A stretch of DNA of 13,736 bases from Sphingomonas sp. CCH9-E2 (GTDB lineage Bacteria > Pseudomonadota > Alphaproteobacteria > Sphingomonadales > Sphingomonadaceae): NCBI RefSeq assembly GCF_001557215.1, contig NZ_LSJM01000435.1, forward strand, positions 1 to 13,736. The letters are read 5' to 3'. A program made the translations under genes and the position numbers. A model generated the notes under the pieces. It was not told where the DNA came from. It was given only the letters and a program-made list of their open reading frames with translations, and did not search any database. How positions within the stretch are numbered: position 1 is the stretch's first letter; every line of letters starts with the position of its first letter. Shown in pieces: positions 1 to 6,117 of the stretch.

Positions 1-11
1 GCTCAATGCCG

Positions 12-41
12 GGCGGCGGAAGACAAAAGACTGCCGCCGCC
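12..41 (-). terminator. GC-rich hairpin downstream of nupC, possible terminator
   Basis: Perfect 8-bp arms (GGCGGCGG at 12-19 and CCGCCGCC at 34-41) enclose a 14-nt loop, starting 8 bp past the nupC stop codon. Read in the nupC direction it could form a strong stem, but no T-tract follows, so a classical intrinsic terminator is not proven. It may simply be an RNA-stabilising hairpin. Confidence 0.35.
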
Positions 42-48
42 AGCCAGA

Positions 49-1317
49 TCACGGCAGCATCAGCCCCGCCAGCGCCGCACTCAGCAGGTTCGCGAGGCTG
101 CCCGCGAGCAGCGCCTTGACCCCGAGCTTGGCGATCATCGGGCGCTGATTCGGCGCAAGGCTGCCGGTCGCGGCCATCTGGATCGCGATCGAGCTGAAAT
201 TGGCGAAGCCGCACAGCGCGAAGGTGATGATCGCGGTGCTGCGCGGGCTCAGCCCCTGGGTGTCGCCGAGGTTGAGGAAGGCGACGAATTCGTTGAGCAC
301 CATCTTGGTGCCGAACAGCCCGCCGGCCGCCGCCGTCTCGTTCCACGGAATGCCGACCAGGAACATGACCGGTGCGAACGCGGTGCCGATGATCCCCTGG
401 AAGGTCAGCTCGGGATAGCCGAACAGGCCGCCGACCGCGCCGAGCAGGCCGTTGGCGAGCGCGACCAGCGCGACGAACGCCAGCACCATCGCGCCGACCG
501 CGACCGCGATCTTGACGCCGGTCTGCGCACCCATTGCCGCGGCCATGATGATGTTGGCGGCGCGCTCCTCGTCCACCTCATTCTCGACCGCGCGGATCAC
601 CGCTTCCTCGCCATCGACCAGCGTGTCCTCGAGCGGCAGTTCATCCTGCTTCGCGACGGGTTCGTCGGGCATCATGATCTTGGCCATCAGCAAGCCGCCC
701 GGCGCAGCCATGAAGCTGGCGGCGAGCAGATACTGGATGTTGATCCCCATCGCGGCATAGGCGGCGAGGATCGTCCCCGCGACGCCCGCCATGCCGACCG
801 ACATGATCGCGAACAGCTGCGACGGGGTGAGGCTGGCGAGATAGGGGCGGATCACCAGCGGCGATTCGCTCTGGCCGACGAAGATGTTCGCGGCCGAACA
901 CAGCGATTCGACCTTGCTGACCCCGGTCACCTTCTCGATCGCGCCGCCGATCCAGCGGACCAGGAACTGCATGATCTTGAGATGATAGAGCACCGAGACC
1001 AGCGCGGCGAAGAAGATGATGACCGGCAGCGCGGCGATCGCGAAGCTCTGGCCGCCGACCTCGGGCCGGGCGAGCGGGCCGAAGATGAAGTCGGTGCCCG
1101 CCTGGGCATAGCCGAGCAGCGCCGAAACGCCCTTTGCCATCGTCTCGATCGCGTGGCGACCGGCGGGGACGTATAGGACGAGGAAGGCGATCCCGGCCTG
1201 CAGTGCAAAGGCCGGGCCGACGACCCGCAGCCGAATCGCGCGCTTGTTCGAGGAGAGCAGGAAGGCGATCGCGAGAATCGCGACGATGCCGAGAATGCCG
1301 ATCGGAAGATTGTTCAA
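49..1317 (-). CDS. nupC: NupC/CNT-family concentrative nucleoside transporter
   Basis: A 422-aa inner-membrane protein of the concentrative nucleoside transporter family, which imports nucleosides using a Na+ or H+ gradient. The family signatures are clear: GQSESP (residues 148-153), NEFVA (342-346) and GFANFSS (370-376). E151, E343, N373 and S376 line up with the nucleoside- and cation-binding residues known from CNT structures. Hydrophobic segments run nearly throughout, with a charged cytoplasmic-type stretch rich in D/E around 217-252 between the N- and C-terminal halves. The start codon is TTG, preceded by an in-frame TAG and an AAGGGG Shine-Dalgarno 8 nt upstream; the next methionine is residue 60, inside the membrane domain, so TTG must be the start. 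Length matches the roughly 400-425 aa of bacterial CNTs. It is transcribed divergently from the queuosine-precursor transporter. Which nucleosides it carries, and the coupling ion, cannot be read from sequence alone. Confidence 0.93.
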   Translation of the reverse strand: MNNLPIGILGIVAILAIAFLLSSNKRAIRLRVVGPAFALQAGIAFLVLYVPAGRHAIETMAKGVSALLGYAQAGTDFIFGPLARPEVGGQSFAIAALPVIIFFAALVSVLYHLKIMQFLVRWIGGAIEKVTGVSKVESLCSAANIFVGQSESPLVIRPYLASLTPSQLFAIMSVGMAGVAGTILAAYAAMGINIQYLLAASFMAAPGGLLMAKIMMPDEPVAKQDELPLEDTLVDGEEAVIRAVENEVDEERAANIIMAAAMGAQTGVKIAVAVGAMVLAFVALVALANGLLGAVGGLFGYPELTFQGIIGTAFAPVMFLVGIPWNETAAAGGLFGTKMVLNEFVAFLNLGDTQGLSPRSTAIITFALCGFANFSSIAIQMAATGSLAPNQRPMIAKLGVKALLAGSLANLLSAALAGLMLP

Positions 1318-1432
1318 CTAAAAGACCCCTTCGTGCCGCGTCTTGCGCGCAGCGTTCGGGACCGCACCATAGCGTGCGTTTCGGTCGCCGCTAGGTGCTT
1401 CCGTATCGCGTGAAACCGCGTTACGCAGCGCA

Positions 1433-2068
1433 ATGACTTCACCGGCTCCGCTGACGCGCTCGCTCTTCGTCCTTTCCATCTTTTACGGCGGCATGGTCTG
1501 CATTGCGGGCGTGCTGGGTAACAAGCAGGTGGCACTGGGGCCGCTGGCGGTGGAGGCGGGGATCTTCGCCTTCCTGCTGCTCGTCGCGGTGTCGAGCGCG
1601 ATCGCCGAACTCCACGGCCGCGCGACCGCGAACCAGCTGGTGCGGTTCGGCTTTATCCCGCTGCTCGCGTCGATGCTGCTGTCCTGGCTGGTCTGGGCGC
1701 TGCCCGCTTCGCCCAAGATGGGGCCGGAATATCGCGACGCGATCCAGCTGATACTGGGGACCACATGGCGCATCTGGGGCGCGGGGATCGTCGCCTATGG
1801 CGTGTCGCAGACGCTGAACGTCACCATCTTCAGCGCGATGCGCGGGGGTGAAGGGTCCAAGATGCTGTGGTTGCGCGCCGGGGTTGCGGGCATTCTCAGC
1901 CAGATCGTCGATACGCTGATCTTCATCACCCTCGCCTTTTACGGCGAGTTCCCGATCGGCCCGCTGCTGGTCGGCCAGCTGATTTCGAAGATCACGCTGT
2001 CGGCGCTGCTGGTGCCGGTGTTGATCTATGCCTTTGTCGCACTCGGGCGTCGGCTGGACCGGGCGTGA
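1433..2068 (+). CDS. yhhQ: Queuosine precursor transporter, YhhQ/VUT family
   Basis: A 211-aa polytopic membrane protein resembling the YhhQ/VUT (DUF165) family, which imports the queuosine precursors preQ0/preQ1 for tRNA modification. Supporting features are the N-terminal YGGMVCIAGVLGNK segment (18-31), TLNVTIFSAMR (127-137) and the family-typical SQIVDTLIF helix (156-164), within about six hydrophobic segments, plus a basic C-terminus. The usual acidic motif of the second region appears as SAIAELHGR (55-63). The ATG at 1433 has no convincing Shine-Dalgarno, and the 115-bp divergent gap to nupC shows no preQ1 riboswitch that I can recognise. No queuosine biosynthesis genes are adjacent, so a salvage role is inferred from the family only. 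A loosely related small membrane protein is the alternative. Confidence 0.8.
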   Translation: MTSPAPLTRSLFVLSIFYGGMVCIAGVLGNKQVALGPLAVEAGIFAFLLLVAVSSAIAELHGRATANQLVRFGFIPLLASMLLSWLVWALPASPKMGPEYRDAIQLILGTTWRIWGAGIVAYGVSQTLNVTIFSAMRGGEGSKMLWLRAGVAGILSQIVDTLIFITLAFYGEFPIGPLLVGQLISKITLSALLVPVLIYAFVALGRRLDRA

Positions 2069-2077
2069 GCCCTCGCT

Positions 2078-2201
2078 ATTCCTCCCCTGTAAGGGAAGGT
2101 GGCAGCATGCAGTGCTGACGGAGGGGTGTCGCGCTATCGTGAGCGGGACACCCCTCCACCACGCCTTCGGCGCGGTCCCCCTCCCCTTCCAGGGGAGGAA
2201 T
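2078..2201. repeat. 124-bp nested palindromic intergenic element (REP/MITE-like)
   Basis: Outer inverted arms of 18 bp (ATTCCTCCCCTGTAAGGG at 2078-2095; complement at 2184-2201) match at 17 positions. Inside is an almost continuous hairpin: GGAGGGGTGTC (2120-2130) pairs with 2147-2157, then after one G-G mismatch CGCT (2132-2135) pairs with 2142-2145 around a 6-nt loop. A third small palindrome, CGCC-TTC-GGCG, lies at 2162-2172. The element occupies nearly the whole gap between the convergent genes at 1433-2068 and 2207-2581, ending 5 bp before the latter's stop codon. It encodes nothing credible. I recall similar palindromes scattered in sphingomonad genomes. It could act as a bidirectional terminator or be a non-autonomous mobile repeat; copy number in the genome is unknown from here. 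Confidence 0.75.
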
Positions 2202-2206
2202 TTCCG

Positions 2207-2581
2207 TCACGCCCGCGCCTTGGTCCGCAGCGACTGGCAATAGCCGATGGTGATCGCGAGGCCGACGATGATCGCACCGCCACCGACGAACACCGCCGTC
2301 TGGATCGGCAGCACCGCGAACGCCCCGGCATAGATCAGCCCGCTGATCACCAGCGACCAGCCGCCGACGCGGTGCACCTTGCGCGCGAGTTCGCTGGAGA
2401 CGAAGCGCTTGGGCATCATGTTGCCGAACCACGCGACCATCAGGCCGGTCGCGCCCAGCACGATGCGGGTGACCGTATCCTGATCGACAACTCCGGCACT
2501 GCGCGCCGAACTCAGGCCCAATGCCAGCACGACGATGCCGACGCCCCAGGCGAGGCTGACCTTGGTTTCGCTGTTCATCAT
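2207..2581 (-). CDS. SdpI-like small integral membrane protein
   Basis: A 124-aa protein with four likely membrane helices (about 8-26, 38-53, 73-92 and 97-114). The segment GNMMPK (53-58) followed by HRVGGW (70-75) leading into a helix resembles the C-terminal half of SdpI-family proteins, whose Bacillus member confers immunity to the SdpC toxin and sequesters its repressor SdpR. Here the protein is shorter than classical SdpI (about 200 aa) and lacks the recognisable GIRTPWT stretch, so it may be only a distant or reduced relative. It starts at ATG 2581, whose first bases overlap the TGA of the upstream ArsR-type regulator (ATGA), with GGAG five bases before; a second in-frame ATG follows immediately. 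The coupling to an SdpR-like regulator supports the family call. No toxin gene is seen nearby, so an immunity role should not be assumed; its job is unknown. Confidence 0.68.
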   Translation of the reverse strand: MMNSETKVSLAWGVGIVVLALGLSSARSAGVVDQDTVTRIVLGATGLMVAWFGNMMPKRFVSSELARKVHRVGGWSLVISGLIYAGAFAVLPIQTAVFVGGGAIIVGLAITIGYCQSLRTKARA

Positions 2582-2868
2582 GCACGCTCCTTGTCGGGCG
2601 CGGACGATCCACTACCCCCGAATGAATCGACAAAGCCCAGCAGCGCTTCTTCCAGCACCGAGAGCTTCAAATGGTAGATTACCGACTTCCCCGCCTTTTC
2701 GGCGTGGACGAGGTCGGCATCCTTGAGCACCGCGAAATGCGCCGACATGGTCGGTTTCGACACGTCGAACTGATCGCTCAGGTCACCCGCGCTCATCGGC
2801 CCCTTGCGCAGCAATTGCAGCACGCGGCGGCGAGTGGGATCGGACAATGCCTTGAAGACCATGCTCAT
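2578..2868 (-). CDS. ArsR-family transcriptional repressor, SdpR-like autorepressor
   Basis: A 96-aa winged-helix repressor. The start VFKALSDPTRRRVLQLL (4-20) and the recognition region DLSDQFDVSKPTMSAHFAVL (29-48) are typical of ArsR/SmtB proteins and especially close to SdpR, whose opening (VFKAISDPTRRKIL, from memory) is nearly the same. The wing lies around AGKSVIYHL (58-66). There is no CxC metal-binding motif and no cysteine at all, arguing against arsenic or heavy-metal sensing. The gene heads a two-gene operon with the SdpI-like protein. A 26-bp palindrome abuts its ATG, fitting autorepression. Candidate promoter elements TTGACT and AAATAA would put the transcript start at or beside the ATG, and no Shine-Dalgarno is present, so the mRNA may be leaderless. 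The third codon (ATG, 2862) is an alternative start. The signal it responds to is not visible. Confidence 0.88.
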   Translation of the reverse strand: MSMVFKALSDPTRRRVLQLLRKGPMSAGDLSDQFDVSKPTMSAHFAVLKDADLVHAEKAGKSVIYHLKLSVLEEALLGFVDSFGGSGSSAPDKERA

Positions 2869-2869
2869 G

Positions 2870-2895
2870 ATTCGTTATTTAGCTAATTATCGAAT
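2870..2895. promoter_or_regulatory. 26-bp operator palindrome of the ArsR/SdpR-like repressor
   Basis: The two 13-bp halves are complementary at 11 of 13 positions, with ATTCG at the outer left end, CGAAT at the outer right end and a perfect TTAGCTAA core (2879-2886). It lies 1 bp upstream of the repressor start codon and overlaps its presumed -10 region. The 12-2-12 geometry is what ArsR/SmtB dimers commonly bind, so autoregulation is the natural reading. It is also AT-rich in a very GC-rich neighbourhood. Being 55 bp before argB, it might influence that gene too. Confidence 0.7.
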
Positions 2896-2903
2896 TGAGT
2901 CAA
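2875..2903 (-). promoter_or_regulatory. Candidate promoter of the repressor operon
   Basis: On the minus strand TTGACT (2903-2898) and AAATAA (2880-2875) are separated by 17 bp. A start about seven bases downstream would fall at the repressor ATG (2868), suggesting a leaderless message. The -10 box is a poor match and may be shifted by one base (TAAATA), so this is a candidate only. Confidence 0.45.
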
Positions 2904-2950
2904 GCGACGCACCGCTTTGCCAGCGGCGCAAGTGCGGCTAAGGGCGCGGC

Positions 2951-3850
2951 ATGACCGATCACGCACCCGATCCCGCGATGCTGGCCAAGGCCGAGACGCT
3001 GACCGACGCGCTGCCCTATATGCAGCGCTACAAGGGCAAGACGTTCGTCGTGAAATATGGCGGCCACGCGATGGGCGATCCCGAACTGGCGCGCGATTTT
3101 GCCGAGGATGTGGTGCTGCTGAAAGCCGTCGGTATCAATCCGGTGGTGGTGCATGGCGGCGGGCCGCAGATCGGGTCGATGCTCAAGCGGCTCGGCGTCG
3201 AATCGCAGTTCGTCGGCGGCTTGCGCGTCACCGATGCCGAAACCGCGCGCATCGCGGAAATGGTGCTGGCCGGATCGATCAACAAGGAAATCGTCAGCTG
3301 GATCAGCGCGGCGGGTGGCAAGGCGCTGGGCATTTCGGGCAAGGATTCAGGGCTGGTCACCGCGCGCAAGGTGCAGCGCGATGCCGCCGATCCGCTGCAG
3401 GGGATCGAGCGCCATGTCGATCTGGGATTCGTCGGTGAGCCGGTGGCGGTCGACGCATCGGTGCTGACCACGCTGAGCGAACAGGGCTTCATCCCGGTGA
3501 TCGCGCCGATCGCGCTGGGCGCGGACGGCCATACCTATAACATCAACGCCGACACCATGGCGGGGGCGATCGCGGGAGCGCTGGGGGCCGCGCGCTTCTT
3601 CCTGCTGACCGATGTTCCGGGCGTGCTCGACAAGGACAAGCAGCTGCTGACCGACCTCGACCCCGGGCGCATCCTGGCGCTGAAGGCCGATGGCACGATC
3701 AGCGGGGGGATGATCCCCAAGGTCGAGACCTGCGTCGCCGCGGTCGATGCCGGGGTGGACGCCGCCGTCATCCTCGACGGGCGGATCCCGCATGCCATGC
3801 TGCTCGAAATCTTCACGACGCAGGGCGCGGGTACCTTGGTCCACCGCTGA
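2951..3850 (+). CDS. argB: Acetylglutamate kinase
   Basis: A 299-aa enzyme that phosphorylates N-acetyl-L-glutamate with ATP, the second step of arginine biosynthesis, in the cytosol. Amino-acid-kinase fold signatures are complete: VKYGGHAM with K35, [10 protein letters not shown] (66-75), GLRVTD with R92, YNINAD with N197 and D201, and GGMIPK with K257; these match the catalytic and substrate-binding residues known for E. coli NAGK. About 27 residues precede the first core strand, forming the N-terminal helix found in hexameric, arginine-inhibited enzymes, so feedback inhibition by arginine is likely (inference). The ATG is supported by TAAGGG six bases upstream. It is divergent from the ArsR-type repressor, 82 bp away. 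The following yggT cluster is 77 bp downstream and may have its own promoter. Confidence 0.97.
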   Translation: MTDHAPDPAMLAKAETLTDALPYMQRYKGKTFVVKYGGHAMGDPELARDFAEDVVLLKAVGINPVVVHGGGPQIGSMLKRLGVESQFVGGLRVTDAETARIAEMVLAGSINKEIVSWISAAGGKALGISGKDSGLVTARKVQRDAADPLQGIERHVDLGFVGEPVAVDASVLTTLSEQGFIPVIAPIALGADGHTYNINADTMAGAIAGALGAARFFLLTDVPGVLDKDKQLLTDLDPGRILALKADGTISGGMIPKVETCVAAVDAGVDAAVILDGRIPHAMLLEIFTTQGAGTLVHR

Positions 3851-3873
3851 GCCGTATTATATAGCTACCACAG

Positions 3874-3903
3874 TTGCCGATAGCCGCCATTTTCCTCTAG
3901 AAA
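3874..3903 (+). promoter_or_regulatory. Candidate promoter before the yggT-folD cluster
   Basis: TTGCCG (3874-3879) and TAGAAA (3898-3903) are spaced by 18 bp in a locally AT-rich patch between argB and yggT. This would allow transcription of the downstream cluster separately from argB. Read-through from argB is equally possible. Confidence 0.3.
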
Positions 3904-3927
3904 TATGGCACAACACCGGAGGCCCGA

Positions 3928-4242
3928 TTGGACCCGTTTCTGAACATGCTCTTCGGGATCGTGCAGATCCTGCTCAACGCGCTGTGGTGGGTCATCGTCA
4001 TCCAGGCGGTGCTGTCGATCCTGATCTCGTTCAACGTGATCAACACCTATAATGATTTCGTCAGCGCACTGTGGCGTGGTCTGAACACGCTGACCGAGCC
4101 GATCTATCGCCCGATCCGCCGCATCCTGCCCGATACCGGCCCGATGGATTTCGCGCCGTTCGTGGTGCTGATCCTGATCGCGATCATCAACTATGCGGTG
4201 ATCCCCAACCTCGCCATGGCGCTCGCCAGCTCGGCGGCGTGA
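3928..4242 (+). CDS. YggT-family membrane protein
   Basis: A 104-aa integral membrane protein of the YggT/YlmG family. Two hydrophobic regions (about 8-36 and 75-100) flank the family signature LTEPIYRPIRRILPDTGPMD (53-72). Relatives are implicated in envelope or osmotic functions and, in cyanobacteria and plastids, in nucleoid and thylakoid organisation; no precise bacterial activity is established. The start codon is TTG, supported by a strong GGAGG five bases upstream (3918-3922); the next methionine (residue 8) would remove the start of the first helix. The stop overlaps the GTG start of the DUF167 gene (GTGA), a pairing often seen for yggT and yggU, which supports both calls and implies translational coupling. 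Confidence 0.9.
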   Translation: MDPFLNMLFGIVQILLNALWWVIVIQAVLSILISFNVINTYNDFVSALWRGLNTLTEPIYRPIRRILPDTGPMDFAPFVVLILIAIINYAVIPNLAMALASSAA

Positions 4243-4550
4243 GCCTGCCCTGGCGCGAAGCGCCGCCGGGCCTGATCATCGCGGTGCGCGCGACCCCGCG
4301 CGCGTCGAAAAGCGTGTTGCTCGCCGGGACGCCAGAGCATTTCGCCGCGCGCATCGCCGCGCCGCCGGTCGAGGGCGCGGCCAATGCGGCACTCATCGAA
4401 CTGGTCGCCAAGACGTTCGGGGTGGCAAGGCGCGACGTGACGCTGATCGCCGGGGACACGGCGCGGGTGAAGCGCCTGTCGATCGCGGGCGATCCCGAGA
4501 GACTGGCGGGAATCGCCGCAGCGCTCTATGGGGCCGGGCATGAGCGCTGA
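4239..4550 (+). CDS. DUF167 (YggU-like) family protein
   Basis: A 103-aa protein of the DUF167/YggU family, small alpha-beta proteins of unknown function. Characteristic segments are [11 protein letters not shown] (16-26), [22 protein letters not shown] split across 43-64, and the ending region [17 protein letters not shown] place the start at GTG 4239, where GTGA overlaps the yggT stop; the frame stays open further upstream inside yggT but that part is only yggT read in another frame. The 3' end overlaps the folD start by 11 bp. Position between yggT and folD suggests co-transcription and coupled translation, but gives no direct functional clue. Confidence 0.88.
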   Translation: MSLPWREAPPGLIIAVRATPRASKSVLLAGTPEHFAARIAAPPVEGAANAALIELVAKTFGVARRDVTLIAGDTARVKRLSIAGDPERLAGIAAALYGAGHER

Positions 4551-5415
4551 GATTATCGACGGTAAGGCATTCGCCGCAAACCTGCGCGCCCGGGTGGGCG
4601 AGGCTGCGGCGGCATTCGAGGCGCAGGCGGGCCGCAAGGCTGGCCTCGCGGTGGTACTGGTCGGCGACGACCCTGCCTCGGCCGTCTATGTCCGCAGCAA
4701 GGGCAAGGCGACAGTCGCCGCCAATATGGCCAGCTTCGAACATCGCCTGCCCGCCGACACGACCCAGGATACGCTGATCGCCCTGGTGCGCCAGTTGAAC
4801 GCCGATGCGGCAGTCGATGGCATCCTCGTCCAGCTGCCCCTGCCCCGCCATCTCGACGAGCAGGCGGTGGTCGCGGCGATCGATCCGAACAAGGATGTCG
4901 ACGGGCTGACCCCGGTCAGCGCAGGCCGCCTGGCGCTCGGCATCGACGGGCTGGTGCCATGCACTCCGCTCGGCAGCCTGATGCTGCTGCAGGATCAGAT
5001 CGGCGACTTGTCCGGACTCGACGCGATCGTGATCGGACGCTCGATCCTGGTCGGCAAGCCGATGGCGGCACTGCTGACCGCCGCCAATTGCACCGTCACC
5101 CTCGCCCATTCGCGCACCCGCGACCTGGCGCACCATGTCAGCCGCGCCGATATCGTCGTCGCGGCAGTGGGTCGGGCAGGCTTCGTCAAGGGCGAGTGGC
5201 TCAAGCCCGGCGCGACCGTCATCGATGTCGGCATCAACCGGGTCGAGGGCGCACTGGTCGGCGATGTCGAATTCGACAGCGCCGCATCGGTCGCGGGCGC
5301 GATCACTCCGGTGCCGGGCGGCGTCGGGCCGATGACCATCGCCTGCCTGCTGCGCAACACGTTGGTCGCAGCGTATCGCAACGCCGATATCGACTTCGAC
5401 GCGAGCGTGCTGTGA
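4540..5415 (+). CDS. folD: Bifunctional methylenetetrahydrofolate dehydrogenase / methenyltetrahydrofolate cyclohydrolase
   Basis: A 291-aa cytosolic enzyme that interconverts 5,10-methylene-, methenyl- and 10-formyl-tetrahydrofolate with NADP, supplying one-carbon units for purines, fMet and thymidylate. Active-site residues sit at the family positions: Y50 and K54 in YVRSKGKA (50-57), Q98 in VQLPLP and D121 in DVDGLTP. The C-terminal Rossmann half carries PCTPLG (140-145), [11 protein letters not shown] (165-175) and [11 protein letters not shown] (256-266). I choose ATG 4540 (MSAEIIDGK), which matches the usual N-terminus, over the in-frame ATG 4528; both lie inside the end of the DUF167 gene. 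The stop TGA overlaps the GTG of the next gene (GTGA). Length is normal for the family (about 280-300 aa). Confidence 0.97.
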   Translation: MSAEIIDGKAFAANLRARVGEAAAAFEAQAGRKAGLAVVLVGDDPASAVYVRSKGKATVAANMASFEHRLPADTTQDTLIALVRQLNADAAVDGILVQLPLPRHLDEQAVVAAIDPNKDVDGLTPVSAGRLALGIDGLVPCTPLGSLMLLQDQIGDLSGLDAIVIGRSILVGKPMAALLTAANCTVTLAHSRTRDLAHHVSRADIVVAAVGRAGFVKGEWLKPGATVIDVGINRVEGALVGDVEFDSAASVAGAITPVPGGVGPMTIACLLRNTLVAAYRNADIDFDASVL

Positions 5416-6011
5416 TCGCGCTGGCCCTGCTTCTCGCGATGCAGGGCCCGAGCGCGGTCGACGCCGAGCGCGCGTTCAACCGGATGGCGCAGACGCAGGG
5501 GCAATGGACCGCGTTCCGCGCCTTTGCCACCGACGACGCGGTGATGTTCCTGCCCCAGCCGTCGAATGCGCAGGCGTTCCTGAAGGACCGCAAGGAACCC
5601 GTCATCGCGGTGCAATGGTGGCCGGCGGAAAGCTATGTCGCGTGCGATGGCTCGACGGCGGTCAACACCGGCCCCTGGGTCCGGCCCGGCGGATCGGGCT
5701 ATTTCACCACCGTCTGGCACCGTCAGGGCGATGGCGGTTGGAAGTGGAGCTATGACGCGGGCGACGCGCTGGCCACGCCGCGCGCACTGCCCGAGCCGCC
5801 AAAAGTCCGCCGCGCGGCATGCGGCGGCAAGCCCGTCCCGCCTGCCCATGCGCGCGGCGAGCGCAGCGGCGGCGGTGCCTCGCCCGACGGCACGCTGATC
5901 TGGCGCTGGGAAGTCGATGCCGATGATGCGCGGCGGTTCACCGCATCGCTATGGAACGGGAGCCGGTACGAACCCGTAGTCCAGGATCGCGTCGCAGCGC
6001 CCGCCGACTGA
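5412..6011 (+). CDS. Exported NTF2-like (DUF4440-type) hypothetical protein
   Basis: A 199-aa protein starting at GTG 5412, which overlaps the folD stop as GTGA. The first 17 residues ([17 protein letters not shown]) look like a short signal peptide, predicting a periplasmic location. The region [18 protein letters not shown] (18-35) followed by an FLPQ segment and a TVWHRQ...[11 protein letters not shown] strand pair resembles SnoaL/NTF2-like folds of the DUF4440 type, which bind small molecules or act as enzymes of varied kinds. The C-terminal part is arginine-, glycine- and alanine-rich and then ends in a second Trp-containing stretch ([10 protein letters not shown]). I cannot assign a reaction. 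Close coupling to folD may be only transcriptional convenience. The frame is open far upstream inside folD, but that part is not credible as protein. Confidence 0.72.
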   Translation: MIALALLLAMQGPSAVDAERAFNRMAQTQGQWTAFRAFATDDAVMFLPQPSNAQAFLKDRKEPVIAVQWWPAESYVACDGSTAVNTGPWVRPGGSGYFTTVWHRQGDGGWKWSYDAGDALATPRALPEPPKVRRAACGGKPVPPAHARGERSGGGASPDGTLIWRWEVDADDARRFTASLWNGSRYEPVVQDRVAAPAD

Positions 6012-6054
6012 TCGCAGCCGGACGCGCATTCGTCGCAATGCAGCAAATTCTCCC

Positions 6055-6083
6055 TTGTGACGTTGTATCATAGCACCTAAGAG
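6055..6083 (+). promoter_or_regulatory. Candidate promoter and imperfect dyad before the TonB-receptor gene
   Basis: TTGTGA (6055-6060) and TAAGAG (6078-6083) are 17 bp apart and could form a promoter. Between them, an imperfect 15-bp dyad (GTTGTATCATAGCAC, 6062-6076) pairs at five of seven positions and has the general TAT-ATA look of Zur or Fur-type sites. The match is weak. Confidence 0.22.
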
Positions 6084-6117
6084 AGCGTGCAAATCAGTTC
6101 AGGGAAATTGCGTCGCC

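Noticed and set aside
1318..1432. preQ1 riboswitch before the queuosine-precursor transporter
   Set aside because: I looked for the preQ1-I hairpin followed by an A-rich tail pairing into the loop, and saw nothing convincing. A covariance-model search would settle it.
2078..2201. Insertion sequence
   Set aside because: Inverted ends are present but there is no transposase, the unit is only 124 bp, and no target duplication is evident; called a repeat instead.
2076..2677. Open frames on both strands across the 2078-2201 repeat, giving Pro/Gly/Glu-rich peptides
   Set aside because: They run through the palindromic element and out of frame across the SdpI-like gene; the peptides are translated repeat sequence, not conserved proteins.
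2578..2868. Arsenic- or metal-responsive ArsR
   Set aside because: No cysteine and no metal-binding motif, and no arsenic genes nearby; it fits the SdpR-like branch better.
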